From the NCBI RefSeq assembly GCF_900188185.1, contig NZ_FZPA01000019.1:1-58331 (forward strand): a stretch of DNA of 58,331 bases, read 5' to 3'. Below are positions 24,750 to 34,212 of the stretch, one piece after another. Numbering within the stretch: the first letter of the stretch is position 1; every line of letters begins with the position of its first letter. Source of the DNA: Sphingopyxis indica (GTDB taxonomy: Bacteria > Pseudomonadota > Alphaproteobacteria > Sphingomonadales > Sphingomonadaceae). A model generated the notes under the pieces. That model made no database searches and was not told where the DNA came from. It saw nothing but the letters and a program-made list of their open reading frames with translations. The translations under genes were made by a program, and so were the position numbers.

Positions 24750-25574
24750 TTACCTCTTGATGAAATCGAGGGTGTAATTCTGCCAGACGTCATATTCGTC
24801 GGCCGGCAGGTCGAAGGGCGAGGCGAGTTCGACCGCGCGTTTCGCACATTCCTGGTGGCGCTGCACCTGGAACTTGTTGCTGTCATTCTCGCCGGTGGTG
24901 GTGACGCTGGTGAAGCCCGCGAGCGCGCCCGATCGCGACAGGCGGAACCGCACCACCGTCTTGAGCTGGTCGACGTCGACCCCGCTGACGCGGCAGCTGT
25001 TCCAGCGGGGGCGCACCGCGGCCTTGATGCTGACGTCGATCGCCTGCCTCACCTCGGCGGCGGTCGCCTGCGCGGGCGCGCCTTCGCTCGACGCATTTTT
25101 GGGCTGCGATCGCGACAGCCCCTCGGCGATGCCGTCGAGCCGCCCGGTCGGGCGCGTCGGGCGATCCTTGGGCGTGGCTTTCGGCGTCGGCTTGGGCTGT
25201 TCCTTCCGGGCGGGCGGCGTGCGCTTCTTCGGCGGAGAGGTTTTCGGCTCGGCGACCTGCTTCGGTGCCGGGGCGGGCTCGGTGCGCGTCACCGGTTCGG
25301 GCGCCGGCGGCGTCGGGGTTTGTTCGGACACGGCGATGTCGTCGGCATATTCGTCGCCGAGCCGCGCGGCGGGGGGCAGCGGGCTGAGCACCGGTGCGGT
25401 CGATTCGGCGGCGCTTTCGGCGATCAGATCGACCTCCATCGGCGCGCTGTCGAAGCGGCGGTCGCCCGCGGTCCATTGGATCGACAGCAGGCCGATCACG
25501 ACGATATGCAGCGCCACCGCGATGGCGATGTTGCGTCGTTCCACTCCCTGTTTCGCCTGCGTTGCCGCCATCAT
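24750..25574 (-). CDS. tolA: Tol-Pal system protein TolA
   Basis: 274 residues: one N-terminal membrane helix (about 15-33, IAIAVALHIVVIGLLSIQW), a Pro/Lys-rich central region (about 85-165) in place of the long helical domain of enterobacterial TolA, and a C-terminal TonB-like domain (about 175-274, KAAVRPRWNSCRVSG). It spans the periplasm and transmits the proton-motive force from TolQR to Pal. It is five bases from tolB and six from tolR. Confidence 0.92.
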   Translation of the reverse strand: MMAATQAKQGVERRNIAIAVALHIVVIGLLSIQWTAGDRRFDSAPMEVDLIAESAAESTAPVLSPLPPAARLGDEYADDIAVSEQTPTPPAPEPVTRTEPAPAPKQVAEPKTSPPKKRTPPARKEQPKPTPKATPKDRPTRPTGRLDGIAEGLSRSQPKNASSEGAPAQATAAEVRQAIDVSIKAAVRPRWNSCRVSGVDVDQLKTVVRFRLSRSGALAGFTSVTTTGENDSNKFQVQRHQECAKRAVELASPFDLPADEYDVWQNYTLDFIKR

Positions 25575-25580
25575 CTCAAC

Positions 25581-26044
<464 letters not shown>

Positions 26045-26045
<1 letters not shown>

Positions 26046-26743
26046 CAGGCCTCGACCTCCAGCTCGCGGCTGAACGTCGCGTGCAGCCCGTCGGCGAAGC
26101 GGCCCAGCCGCGATTCGAGCCGGTTCAGCCGCTGCGAGAAGGTGTTGTAGGCGATCACCGCGGGAATCGCTGCGAACAGCCCGATCGCGGTCGCGAACAG
26201 CGCCTCGGCGATGCCCGGCGCGACGACGGCGAGGCTGCTGTTATTCTCCGCCGCGATCGCGGTGAAGCTGCGCATGATGCCCCACACGGTCCCGAACAGC
26301 CCGACGAAGGGCGCGACCGCGCCGATCGTCGCGAGCGTTCCGATCTTTTCGGCGAGCCGGTCGACCTCGCCCTCGATCGCGCTGTTCATCGCGACGCTCA
26401 GCCGTTCGCGCGTGCCGTCGCGGTCGACCGTCTTGCCCGCCGTCGAGCGGCGCCATTCGGAGACGCCGGCGGCGAGGATCTTGGCGCTCGGCAGCGGATC
26501 GCGGGCGTTCTCGTCGTGGAACTTGTCGATATTGCCCGCGCGCCAGAAATCGCGCTCGAACTGCTCCGATGCGCGCATCAGCTTGGTGGTGCCGCGCCCC
26601 TGGGTAAAGATCACCGCCCAGACATAGATCGACGCGGCGAGCAGGCCGATCATCACCCCCTTCACGATCCAGTCGGCGTGCAGGAACAGCGCGATCGGGG
26701 ACAGGGTCGCCGCGTCGGCGGCCAGCGAGATATTGTCTAGCAA
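26045..26743 (-). CDS. tolQ: Tol-Pal system protein TolQ (ExbB/MotA family)
   Basis: 232 residues with three membrane helices (about 22-42, 130-155 and 170-195); the conserved TLATIGAVAPFVGLFGTVWG and GIAEALFATAIGLFAAIPAV are present. The likely start is TTG at 26743, which begins the typical short N-terminus before LDNISLAADAATLSP and has GGAGA about ten bases upstream. It overlaps the end of ybgC by seven bases. No in-frame ATG lies near. Confidence 0.93.
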
Positions 26744-27216
26744 GGGATGGTCTCTCCATTCATGACGGCGGTGAAACGGTCGGCCCAGCCCGCGGGCTGG
26801 CGGCGCGGCCGGCCTTCGGGCGACAGAAAGGCCGCCGTGACGCGCCCCTCCGTCAGCAAGTCGTCGCTTAACGCACCATGACTGCGAAGGATGCGCTGTG
26901 CGATGACGACGCTCGCGCCGCGCACCGCCTCGACATGGCTGACGACGTGCAGGTCGTCGTCGAGTTTCGCGGGCCTCAGATATTTGATCGCAAGGTCGGT
27001 GACCGCCCATGCGCCTTCGCCCGCTTCCATCGCCGCGCGCTGGTCGATTCCGGCGAGGCGCAGCATGTCCGACCGCGCGCGCTCCATATAGCGCAGATAA
27101 TTGGCGTGATAGACGATGCCGCTGAGGTCGGTGTCCTCGAAATAGACGCGCAGCCGGTAATGGTGCGCGGCGCCGGCGAAGGCACCGGGGACGAAGGGGG
27201 GCGGGACGTCATCCAT
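26737..27216 (-). CDS. ybgC: Tol-associated acyl-CoA thioesterase YbgC
   Basis: 159 residues of the hotdog fold. The active-site region YFEDTDLSGIVYHANYLRYMERAR has the conserved Asp and His of YbgC/4HBT enzymes. It hydrolyses acyl-CoA esters and sits first in the tol-pal operon in most proteobacteria. I use the ATG at 27216; a TTG at 27252 would add twelve residues. The gene follows ruvB by 101 bp on the same strand. Confidence 0.93.
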   Translation of the reverse strand: MDDVPPPFVPGAFAGAAHHYRLRVYFEDTDLSGIVYHANYLRYMERARSDMLRLAGIDQRAAMEAGEGAWAVTDLAIKYLRPAKLDDDLHVVSHVEAVRGASVVIAQRILRSHGALSDDLLTEGRVTAAFLSPEGRPRRQPAGWADRFTAVMNGETIPC

Positions 27217-27317
27217 CGCGACGAGCGATAGCGGCTGCACGACTCGTCGCAAAGAGGGTTAAATCGGTTCGTCGCGGCGAAGCGGCGGCTGATGGACGCC
27301 TGACTAGCTATTCAGCG

Positions 27318-28340
27318 TCATTTGCCCTGGTCGAACAGCCCGTCCTGCACTCCCGCGGGCGGGTTGAGACCAAGGTGCTTCCACGCGCTCGCATTGAGCA
27401 TCCGCCCGCGTGCGGTGCGCGCGATCAGGCCGATCTGGAGCAGATAGGGCTCGATCACATCCTCGATCGTGTCGCGCGGTTCGGAAAGCCCCGCCGCGAG
27501 CGTTTCGACCCCGACCGGCCCGCCGCGATAGATGTCGGCGATCATCGTCAGGTAACGGCGGTCCATCGCGTCGAGCCCGAGCGCATCGACCTCGAGCCGG
27601 TTGAGCGCGGCGTCGGCAACCTTCGCATCGACCGTCGCGGCGCCGGCAACGGTCGCGAAATCGCGCACGCGGCGCAGCAGCCGCCCGGCGATCCGCGGCG
27701 TGCCGCGTGACCGCTTCGCGATCTCGAGCGCGCCGTCGGGCGCGATGCCGAGGCCCAGCAGCCGCGCCGCGCGGCCGATCACCTGTTCGAGTTCGGCGTG
27801 CGTATAGAAATTGAGCCGCACCGGAATGCCGAAGCGGTCGCGAAGCGGCGTCGTGAGCAGCCCCTGCCGCGTCGTCGCGCCGACGAGGGTGAATTTGGGC
27901 AGGTCGATGCGCACGCTGCGCGCCGACGGTCCCTCACCGATCATGATGTCGAGCGCGCGGTCCTCCATCGCGGGATAGAGGATCTCCTCGACCGCGGGCG
28001 ACAGGCGGTGGATCTCGTCGATGAACAGCACATCGCCGTCTTCCAGATTGGTGAGCAATGCCGCGAGGTCGCCCGCCTTGGCGATCACCGGCCCCGAGGT
28101 CGAGCGAAAGCCGACTCCCAGTTCGCGCGCGACGATCTGCGCGAGCGTCGTCTTGCCGAGCCCCGGCGGCCCGAAAAAGAGCACATGGTCGAGCGCATCC
28201 GAACGCGCCTTCGCCGCCTCGATGAAGATCCGCAGATTCTCCCGCGCCGCCGCCTGCCCGACGAATTCGGCAAGCGACTTGGGCCGCAGCGCGGCATCGG
28301 CATCCTCGGGGGTGCGGATCGGGGTGGTGAGGTCGGTCAC
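27318..28340 (-). CDS. ruvB: Holliday junction DNA helicase RuvB
   Basis: 340 residues, normal length. The AAA+ core has Walker [12 protein letters not shown], Walker [10 protein letters not shown], sensor 1 ([19 protein letters not shown]) and the arginine-finger region; the C-terminal winged helix ([20 protein letters not shown]) contacts DNA. It drives branch migration with RuvA. Here it is separated from ruvA by a GFA gene and hicBA, about 980 bp. No LexA box was found directly before it. Confidence 0.97.
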   Translation of the reverse strand: MTDLTTPIRTPEDADAALRPKSLAEFVGQAAARENLRIFIEAAKARSDALDHVLFFGPPGLGKTTLAQIVARELGVGFRSTSGPVIAKAGDLAALLTNLEDGDVLFIDEIHRLSPAVEEILYPAMEDRALDIMIGEGPSARSVRIDLPKFTLVGATTRQGLLTTPLRDRFGIPVRLNFYTHAELEQVIGRAARLLGLGIAPDGALEIAKRSRGTPRIAGRLLRRVRDFATVAGAATVDAKVADAALNRLEVDALGLDAMDRRYLTMIADIYRGGPVGVETLAAGLSEPRDTIEDVIEPYLLQIGLIARTARGRMLNASAWKHLGLNPPAGVQDGLFDQGK

Positions 28341-28417
28341 GGTGTCGCGATACCTGTAAATCTCGTCATGCTGAACTTGTTTCGACCGGCCGGTCCCATC
28401 TCCATTCCCCGCGAGCC

Positions 28418-28636
28418 TTACCGCACCGCTTTCAGAAACTCATCCTGCGACAGTCCGGCCTGCCGGATCACTCCGGCCAGCGTTCCCGTCTTCAGTTCGC
28501 GGTGCAGCGGCACCACGACGCCAACCCCCTCGCGCTGAAGGATTACGTGGCTGCCGCGCTGGCGCATCTGGACGAAACCGAGGCGTTCTAGCGCGGCTAC
28601 GACCTCGCGACCCGAGAGGACCGGGAGTTTCGGCAT
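28418..28636 (-). CDS. hicA: HicA-type mRNA interferase toxin
   Basis: 72 residues of the YcfA/HicA double-stranded RNA-binding fold. [15 protein letters not shown] is the usual opening and GSHVILQ carries the catalytic His; the tail [18 protein letters not shown] is typical. HicA cleaves mRNA. The gene follows hicB with a TGATG overlap, so antitoxin is made first. It lies just upstream of ruvB. Confidence 0.9.
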   Translation of the reverse strand: MPKLPVLSGREVVAALERLGFVQMRQRGSHVILQREGVGVVVPLHRELKTGTLAGVIRQAGLSQDEFLKAVR

Positions 28637-28845
28637 CAGGCGGCGTGTGCATCGACGTCGAAGGAGGTGACGAGCGGGGGGCCGCCCGCGGGCAGGGGAA
28701 ACATTTCGAGATAGAGTTCCACGGCTTCGCGCAGATTGGCGATCGCGTTCTCGATCGTTTCTCCCTGGCTCGTGGTGCCGGTTTCGGGGTTATAGGCGAC
28801 GAAGCCGCCTTCCTTCGCCGGCGTCAATACAGCGGTCACTTGCAT
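28636..28845 (-). CDS. hicB: HicB-type antitoxin
   Basis: 69 residues of the HicB RNase-H-like fold: VTAVLTPAKEGGFVAYNPETGTTSQGET, then the helix ENAIANLREAVELYLE. It lacks the C-terminal DNA-binding domain of long HicB proteins, so autoregulation may be weak or use another protein. It neutralises HicA, encoded immediately downstream. Confidence 0.88.
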   Translation of the reverse strand: MQVTAVLTPAKEGGFVAYNPETGTTSQGETIENAIANLREAVELYLEMFPLPAGGPPLVTSFDVDAHAA

Positions 28846-28918
28846 CGCGCATTCCTTTCGCCTGCCATCTTATCGTGCGGCCTGTCTGGGCACCATCCGA
28901 ACCCGCGCTGTGGTGCAT

Positions 28919-29323
28919 TCAGTCATAATGCTCGATCCCGTCGCCCGTGATCGACACCCACGGCTCCTTGCGCTCCTCGTACACCGAATAGTCGGGCACG
29001 AAGCCGTGGCCGGGCTCGAAATTGCCGAGGGGAATCGCAAAGGCGTCATGATAGGGCCGCGCGCGGTACCAGACGCCCGAACCGCAGGTGGGGCAGAAGA
29101 AGAAGTCGGCGGTGTGGCCGCTGTCGCCGGTATATTGCCACAGCTTCGGCTCGCCTTCGGTGCGGACCTGCTCGGCCGGGAAGCGGACCTGCGCGGCAAA
29201 GGCGCTGCCGCTGCGCGCCTTGCACTCGCGGCAATGGCACACCGACACGCGGATCGGCTCGCCGGTGCAGGCGATGCGGACCGCGCCGCAGCGGCAGGAG
29301 GCGCAGCGGGTGGTTTCGGTCAT
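28919..29323 (-). CDS. GFA-family (glutathione-dependent formaldehyde-activating type) zinc protein
   Basis: 134 residues with the GFA/CENP-V zinc pattern: [24 protein letters not shown] and, further on, [13 protein letters not shown]. These cysteines bind two zinc ions. Most family members are of unknown substrate; activity as formaldehyde-glutathione enzyme is known only for a few. Its start overlaps the ruvA stop (ATGA), so it is expressed with ruvA. Confidence 0.9.
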   Translation of the reverse strand: MTETTRCASCRCGAVRIACTGEPIRVSVCHCRECKARSGSAFAAQVRFPAEQVRTEGEPKLWQYTGDSGHTADFFFCPTCGSGVWYRARPYHDAFAIPLGNFEPGHGFVPDYSVYEERKEPWVSITGDGIEHYD

Positions 29324-29919
29324 TTCGCCGCCTTCTTGAGCGCCGCCCGCACCAGCGCGTCGAGGCTTGCTCCGGCCCCCAGTTCGTCGCTCGCCGCCGC
29401 GACCGCCGCGCTGGCTTCACCGGGCTTGAAGCCGAGGCCGGTGAGCGCGGCGACGGCGTCGCCCATGGGACCCGCCGCCGGGACCGCGACCGTCCCGCCG
29501 CCCGCGATACCGCCGAGCGCGCCCGCCTTGTCCTTCAGCTCGTGCGCGATGCGCTGCGCCAGCTTCGGCCCGACGCCGTTGGCGCGCGCGATCATCGCGC
29601 TGTCGCCGCTGGCGAGCGCGCGTTGCAGGTCGGCGACCTCGAGCGCCGAGAGGATCGCCAGCGCGACCTTTGCGCCGACCCCCTGCACGCTGGTGAGCAG
29701 GCGGAACCAGTCGCGCTCCTCGGCGCGCGCAAAGCCCAGCAGGCGCAGGAAATCCTCGCCGACGAGCATCTCGGTGTGGATGGTCACCTCGCCGCCGACC
29801 GCGCCGAGCGCATCGAGGGTGCGCGCCGAGGCTTCGACCAGATAGCCGACGCCGCCGACGTCGATCACCGCATGGCCCGCTCCGCTCGAATCCAGCCGCC
29901 CCGTCAGTTTCGCGATCAT
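29320..29919 (-). CDS. ruvA: Holliday junction DNA helicase subunit RuvA
   Basis: 199 residues with the three RuvA domains: OB fold ([23 protein letters not shown] split over about 1-62), helix-hairpin-helix region ([38 protein letters not shown]) and the C-terminal RuvB-binding domain ([16 protein letters not shown]). The start at 29919 gives the canonical opening. It binds Holliday junctions and recruits RuvB. A LexA box lies 44 bp upstream. Confidence 0.96.
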   Translation of the reverse strand: MIAKLTGRLDSSGAGHAVIDVGGVGYLVEASARTLDALGAVGGEVTIHTEMLVGEDFLRLLGFARAEERDWFRLLTSVQGVGAKVALAILSALEVADLQRALASGDSAMIARANGVGPKLAQRIAHELKDKAGALGGIAGGGTVAVPAAGPMGDAVAALTGLGFKPGEASAAVAAASDELGAGASLDALVRAALKKAAK

Positions 29920-29962
29920 GGCGGCAGGGTTAGCGCGCACGGGGCGCCGCGGCAAGGAAAGA

Positions 29963-29977
29963 GAACAGGGGGAGAAC
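29963..29977 (-). promoter_or_regulatory. LexA (SOS) box before ruvA
   Basis: On the minus strand this reads GTTC-TCCCCCT-GTTC, an exact GTTC-N7-GTTC, the alphaproteobacterial LexA operator. It lies 44 bp upstream of the ruvA ATG. It predicts that ruvA, and the GFA and hicBA genes that follow, respond to DNA damage. Confidence 0.8.
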
Positions 29978-30033
29978 TTTTCGGCGTCGCGGCGGCCGCG
30001 GAACCCTTTCGCCGCTGCCGCGCTCTATCGGCG

Positions 30034-30495
30034 ATGGAGCTCAACGCGCCAACTCTGGTTCACTCGATCGACCTCGACCTGCTGGCGCGGCTCGGGGGCG
30101 CGGCGGTGCTCGGGTTGATGCTCGGGCTCGATCGCGAAATGCGCGGCCATGCGGCGGGGCTGCGCACGCATGGTCTGATCTGTTTCGCCGCGGCCGCGAT
30201 GACGGTCTCGATCATCGCGCTCTACGGCCAGCTCCAGGGCGCGCGGATGGACCCGCTGCGCCTCTACGAAGCAACGGGGGCTTTCATCGGGATCATCGGC
30301 GCAGGGCTGATCGTGTTCAGCCGCGGCGAGGTGCATAATCTGACGACCGCGGCGCATCTGTGGCTCGCCGCGGTGCTCGGGATTGCGTGCGGCGCGGCGC
30401 AATGGCCGCTGGTGCTGATCGGCGGAATCGTCAGCCTGATCATGCTGACCTTGCTGCGCATCGTCGAACGCCGTTGGGTCGACAGATCGGATTGA
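30034..30495 (+). CDS. MgtC/SapB-family membrane protein
   Basis: 153 residues with four to five membrane helices. The family motif GLMLGLDREMRGHAAGLRTH is followed by LICFAAAAMTVSI and the conserved GAGLIVFSRGEVHNLTTAAHLWL. MgtC-type proteins of this short form are often of unknown role; some affect magnesium homeostasis or ATP synthase. The C-terminal soluble domain of MgtC virulence factors is missing. The gene is divergent from ruvA. Confidence 0.85.
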   Translation: MELNAPTLVHSIDLDLLARLGGAAVLGLMLGLDREMRGHAAGLRTHGLICFAAAAMTVSIIALYGQLQGARMDPLRLYEATGAFIGIIGAGLIVFSRGEVHNLTTAAHLWLAAVLGIACGAAQWPLVLIGGIVSLIMLTLLRIVERRWVDRSD

Positions 30496-30766
30496 ATCGC
30501 GGTCGATGACGTCCTCACGACTCCGCTTGCTGGCCCGCGAATCCGCAATTATATGCGAACGTCGCGATGCGGGGGGCTGCGCGTCTCCCACGCGCTAATA
30601 AAAGCCGCACGCATAGGGTCGCGCGTCGATCACGGACGTTTGCTCGGGGTTCTCATCCACGACATCGGGCACCGCGCGATTTCCGGACTTTCGCCGCCCC
30701 CTGCGCACCGCGCGATCGCGATTGGCGACCGCGCGGCGATGGGCCGGGCTGGGCTTGGCGACCACC
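30496..30766. other. Non-coding gap between convergent genes
   Basis: 271 bp between the MgtC-family gene and ompW, which converge. The sequence has direct repeats of GCGACCGCGCG near 30723-30740 but no T-tailed hairpin, tRNA or open frame that I would defend. Confidence 0.5.
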
Positions 30767-31438
30767 TCAGAAGCGATACGCGACGCCCGCGCTGATCACC
30801 CACGGATCGAGCTTGTGCTCGGTGCGCAGCACCTCGGTCGTTCCAGCATACCAGTGCGCGGTCGGGCGCAGGAAATAGCGCTTGGCATCCAGCGTCAGCC
30901 CCAGCCCCTTGGCGTTCAGGGGAACATCGACCCCCGCTTGCAGCGCGACGCCGAAGCTGTCGTCCATCTTCTGCCGCGTCGCGCCGAGGGCGACGGCCGC
31001 CGCACCGGATTTTTCGTCGATGAAGATGAAATAGCTCGGACCCGCGCCGACATAGGGCCGGATGCCGCCGTCGGCGCCGAAATGATATTTGAGCGTCAAG
31101 GTGGCGGGCACGATCTTCGCGTCGGACACCAGCTCGGCGCCATCAAGCGCCCCGCGCCCGTCGACGTCGTGCTGCGTCACCCCCGCGATCGTCTCGATCG
31201 AGACATGGCCGGCGACGAAATATTCGATCGCGATCGTCGGGGTGACATTGTCGTTCGCTCTGGTCTGCGTTCCCGCGGGCAGACCGATCGCGTCCAGTTC
31301 GACGTCGCTGATCTTGCCGTCGGGCACGACGAGCGTCGCGAGCAGCTTGAGCTGGACGTCGCCCTGCTTTGCAGCGGCCTGACCGGGAACCGCCGCCGCA
31401 GCGGCGAGGGCGAATAAGGGAAGAACAGGCGTTTTCAT
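30767..31438 (-). CDS. ompW: OmpW-family outer-membrane protein
   Basis: 223 residues. A signal peptide ends near GQAAAKQ (about residue 23); the rest is an eight-stranded barrel ending in Phe (ISAGVAYRF). Typical OmpW segments are TPTIAIEYFVAGHVSIETIAG split by a loop, and GIRPYVGAGPSYFIF. OmpW forms a narrow hydrophobic channel and in enterobacteria responds to oxygen through FNR. Here it is divergent from ccoN with two FNR-type boxes between them, which fits shared oxygen control. Confidence 0.9.
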   Translation of the reverse strand: MKTPVLPLFALAAAAAVPGQAAAKQGDVQLKLLATLVVPDGKISDVELDAIGLPAGTQTRANDNVTPTIAIEYFVAGHVSIETIAGVTQHDVDGRGALDGAELVSDAKIVPATLTLKYHFGADGGIRPYVGAGPSYFIFIDEKSGAAAVALGATRQKMDDSFGVALQAGVDVPLNAKGLGLTLDAKRYFLRPTAHWYAGTTEVLRTEHKLDPWVISAGVAYRF

Positions 31439-31495
31439 TTTTCTCGGGCTCCTCTGTTGCCGGAACCCCTCTGCGCCCGCCGCAATTGCACGACA

Positions 31496-31509
31496 TTGAT
31501 GCGGCGCAA
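31496..31509. promoter_or_regulatory. Degenerate second FNR-type box
   Basis: TTGAT-GCGG-CGCAA has one perfect half-site and a second half with two mismatches. It lies nine bases from the perfect box at 31518, on the ompW side. It may serve ompW, but the match is weak. Confidence 0.35.
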
Positions 31510-31517
31510 AACTTTCG

Positions 31518-31531
31518 TTGATCCGTATCAA
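31518..31531. promoter_or_regulatory. FNR/FixK box between ompW and ccoN
   Basis: TTGAT-CCGT-ATCAA is a perfect anaerobox for FNR, FixK or related CRP-family activators. It lies 76 bp before the ccoN start and 79 bp from the divergent ompW start. Low-oxygen activation of cbb3 oxidase genes through this motif is well established in alphaproteobacteria. Confidence 0.88.
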
Positions 31532-31607
31532 TGTTTCGCGGCGCCCGTGCGTCCATGGCGGGCCCGACAGGCGGCCCCGCGCGGCCGCGCCGAGCGGGGA
31601 TTCGTAC

Positions 31608-33266
31608 ATGGACAGTCTGGTTTCGAAGGCGGGGGGATGGATGGCGCTGGCGCTGCTCGCGCTCGTCATGGCCGCGGCCGCGGCCGACGCGCCCTTTGCC
31701 GTCCATATGGGGATTGTCGCTGCCGCCTGCCTGATCGCGCTGTGGGCGACGGTGTCGCGCGCCGATTTCGACGCGATCGCGCGCGGGATATTGAAGATGC
31801 CCGGTGACGAGGGCGTCTATGACGACGACCCGATCCGCTGGGGGGCGATTGCGACGCTGTTCTGGGGAACCGCGGGGATGGCGGCGGGGCTCTATATCGC
31901 GCTCCAGCTTGCCTTTCCCGCGCTCAACCTCAATCTCGAATATACGACCTTCGGGCGCCTGAGGCCGCTCCATACCTCGGCGGTGATCTTCGCCTTCGGC
32001 GGCAATGCGCTGATCGCGACGAGCTTTTACGTCGTCCAGCGCACCTGCCGCGCGCGGCTCGCCTTTCCGGCGCTCGCGCGCTTCGTATTCTGGGGATACC
32101 AGCTCTTCATCGTCCTCGCGGCGACCGGCTATCTGATGGGCGTCACCGAGGCGCGCGAATATGCCGAGCCCGAATGGTATGTCGACCTGTGGCTGACGAT
32201 CGTCTGGGTCGCCTATCTCGCGGTGTTCGTCGGCACGATCGTCAAGCGCCGCGAGCCGCATATCTATGTCGCGAACTGGTTCTATTTGAGCTTCATCATC
32301 ACCATCGCGATGCTCCACATCGTCAACAATCTGTCGATGCCCGCGAGCCTCTTCGGATCGAAAAGCTATGCCGCCTTTGCGGGCGTGCAGGACGCGCTGA
32401 CGCAGTGGTGGTACGGCCATAATGCGGTCGGTTTCTTCCTGACCGCGGGCTTCCTCGCGATGATGTATTATTTCGTGCCCAAGCAGGCCGAACGCCCCGT
32501 CTACAGCTATCGCCTGTCGATCATCCATTTCTGGTCGCTGATCTTCCTCTACATCTGGGCGGGGCCGCATCATCTTCACTACACCGCGCTTCCCGACTGG
32601 GCGCAGACGCTCGGCATGGTGTTCTCGGTAATGCTGTGGATGCCGAGCTGGGGCGGCATGATCAACGGCCTGATGACGCTCAACGGCGCGTGGGACAAGA
32701 TCCGCACCGACCCGATCATCCGCATGATGGTGATGGCGCTCGCCTTCTACGGGATGAGCACCTTCGAAGGCCCGATGATGTCGATCAAATGGGTCAATTC
32801 GATGTCGCATTACACCGACTGGACGATCGGCCATGTCCATTCGGGCGCGCTCGGCTGGAACGGCATGATCACCTTCGCCAGCCTCTATTATCTCGTGCCG
32901 CGCCTGTGGGGCCGTCCGCGTCTTTACAGCCTGCGCATGGTCAACTGGCACTTCTGGCTCGCGACCGTCGGCATCGTTTTCTACGCCGCCTCGATGTGGG
33001 TGGCGGGGATCATGCAGGGGCTGATGTGGCGCGAATATGGCGCCGACGGCTACCTCGTCTACAGCTTTGCCGAAAGCGTCGCGGCGATGCACCCGATGTA
33101 TCTGATCCGCGCGGCCGGCGGCGCGCTCTACCTTGCGGGCTTCGTGATCATGCTGGTCAACGTCTGGGCGACGCTCGCGGGCAAGGTCCGCGCCGAAAAG
33201 CCGATGACCGAAACCCCTTACAACGCCGCGGCGGATCGCCCGCTCGCGCCCGTTCCCGCCGAATGA
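31608..33266 (+). CDS. ccoN: cbb3-type cytochrome c oxidase subunit I
   Basis: 552 residues, the catalytic heme-copper subunit of the high-affinity oxidase. Twelve core helices are preceded by two extra N-terminal ones (about residues 10-50), so the protein is longer than the usual 470-480. Metal-ligand histidines are seen in [40 protein letters not shown] and [13 protein letters not shown]. It reduces oxygen to water and pumps protons. The start at 31608 follows GGGGA; the frame upstream to 31518 runs through the FNR box and is unlikely. Confidence 0.96.
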   Translation: MDSLVSKAGGWMALALLALVMAAAAADAPFAVHMGIVAAACLIALWATVSRADFDAIARGILKMPGDEGVYDDDPIRWGAIATLFWGTAGMAAGLYIALQLAFPALNLNLEYTTFGRLRPLHTSAVIFAFGGNALIATSFYVVQRTCRARLAFPALARFVFWGYQLFIVLAATGYLMGVTEAREYAEPEWYVDLWLTIVWVAYLAVFVGTIVKRREPHIYVANWFYLSFIITIAMLHIVNNLSMPASLFGSKSYAAFAGVQDALTQWWYGHNAVGFFLTAGFLAMMYYFVPKQAERPVYSYRLSIIHFWSLIFLYIWAGPHHLHYTALPDWAQTLGMVFSVMLWMPSWGGMINGLMTLNGAWDKIRTDPIIRMMVMALAFYGMSTFEGPMMSIKWVNSMSHYTDWTIGHVHSGALGWNGMITFASLYYLVPRLWGRPRLYSLRMVNWHFWLATVGIVFYAASMWVAGIMQGLMWREYGADGYLVYSFAESVAAMHPMYLIRAAGGALYLAGFVIMLVNVWATLAGKVRAEKPMTETPYNAAADRPLAPVPAE

Positions 33267-33280
33267 GGAGCGCCCAGTCG

Positions 33281-34057
33281 ATGGCCACCCAACCTGCCGA
33301 ACCGCGCTTCAGCCACAGGAAGCTCGAACGCAATGTCTCGCTGCTCGGCCTGTTCGCGCTCGTGGCGGTCGCGATCGGCGGCATCGTCGAGATCGCGCCG
33401 CTGTTCTGGATCGACAACACGATCGAGAAGGTCGACGGAATGCGGCCCTACACCCCGCTCGAGCTGGCGGGGCGCAACATCTATATGCGCGAAGGCTGCT
33501 ATACCTGCCACAGCCAGATGATCCGTCCGTTCCGCGACGAGGTCGAGCGCTATGGCCACTACAGCCTCGCCGCCGAGAGCATGTACGACCACCCCTTCCA
33601 ATGGGGGTCGAAGCGCACGGGGCCCGACCTCGCGCGCGTCGGCGGACGCTATTCGGACGAATGGCACCGCGCGCACCTGATCGACCCGCGCAGCGTCGTG
33701 CCCGAATCGATCATGCCGCCTTACGCGTTCCTGTCGGAGCGCGAGCTCGAGCCCGGCGACATGGCGAACGATCTGACCGCGCTCTATCGCGTCGGGGTTC
33801 CCTATACGCAGGACGACATCGCCAAGGCGAACGACGACATCCGCGCGCAGGCCGATCCCGATGCCGGCGCCGGCGACCTCGCGACGCGCTATCCGAAGGT
33901 GCAGGTGCGCGATTTCGACGGTGACCCCTATCGCGTGACCGAAATGGATGCGCTGATCGCCTATCTCCAGATGCTCGGCACCCTCGTCGACGTCGACAAG
34001 GCGGCGCCGCAGGAACAGGCGCATGTCGAGCCCGCCCCTGCGGGAGCGGCGCAATGA
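33281..34057 (+). CDS. ccoO: cbb3-type cytochrome c oxidase subunit II (mono-heme)
   Basis: 258 residues with an N-terminal membrane anchor (about 22-45) and a periplasmic mono-heme domain with [14 protein letters not shown]. The axial Met is probably in SIMPPYAFL. It passes electrons from CcoP to CcoN. The start at 33281 has GAGGAG about eleven bases before it; an ATG at 33263 is the alternative. It follows ccoN by 14 bp. Confidence 0.96.
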   Translation: MATQPAEPRFSHRKLERNVSLLGLFALVAVAIGGIVEIAPLFWIDNTIEKVDGMRPYTPLELAGRNIYMREGCYTCHSQMIRPFRDEVERYGHYSLAAESMYDHPFQWGSKRTGPDLARVGGRYSDEWHRAHLIDPRSVVPESIMPPYAFLSERELEPGDMANDLTALYRVGVPYTQDDIAKANDDIRAQADPDAGAGDLATRYPKVQVRDFDGDPYRVTEMDALIAYLQMLGTLVDVDKAAPQEQAHVEPAPAGAAQ

Positions 34058-34212
34058 CCTACAACGAGCTTCGCCATTTTGCCGACAGCTGGGGCCTTCT
34101 GTGCATGGCGCTGCTGTTCCTCGGCCTGGTCGCCTGGCCGTTCCGCCGCGGCGCGCGCGATCGCAACCGCGAAGCCGCAACGATGATCTTCAAGGACGAC
34201 GAGCATGGCTGA
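34054..34212 (+). CDS. ccoQ: cbb3-type oxidase small subunit CcoQ
   Basis: 52 residues: [18 protein letters not shown], a single membrane helix ([12 protein letters not shown]) and a basic tail ([11 protein letters not shown]). It matches CcoQ in size, layout and position between ccoO and ccoP. It stabilises the complex. ATG overlaps the ccoO stop and its end overlaps the ccoP start. Confidence 0.9.
   Translation: MTYNELRHFADSWGLLCMALLFLGLVAWPFRRGARDRNREAATMIFKDDEHG

Noticed and set aside
28919..29323. Naming the GFA gene as formaldehyde-glutathione synthase
   Set aside because: Zinc motifs fit the family, but no formaldehyde pathway genes are near and most family members lack this activity.
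30496..30766. Possible small gene or RNA in the gap before ompW
   Set aside because: Short open frames here lack ribosome binding sites and recognisable sequence; no strong hairpin with a T tail was seen.
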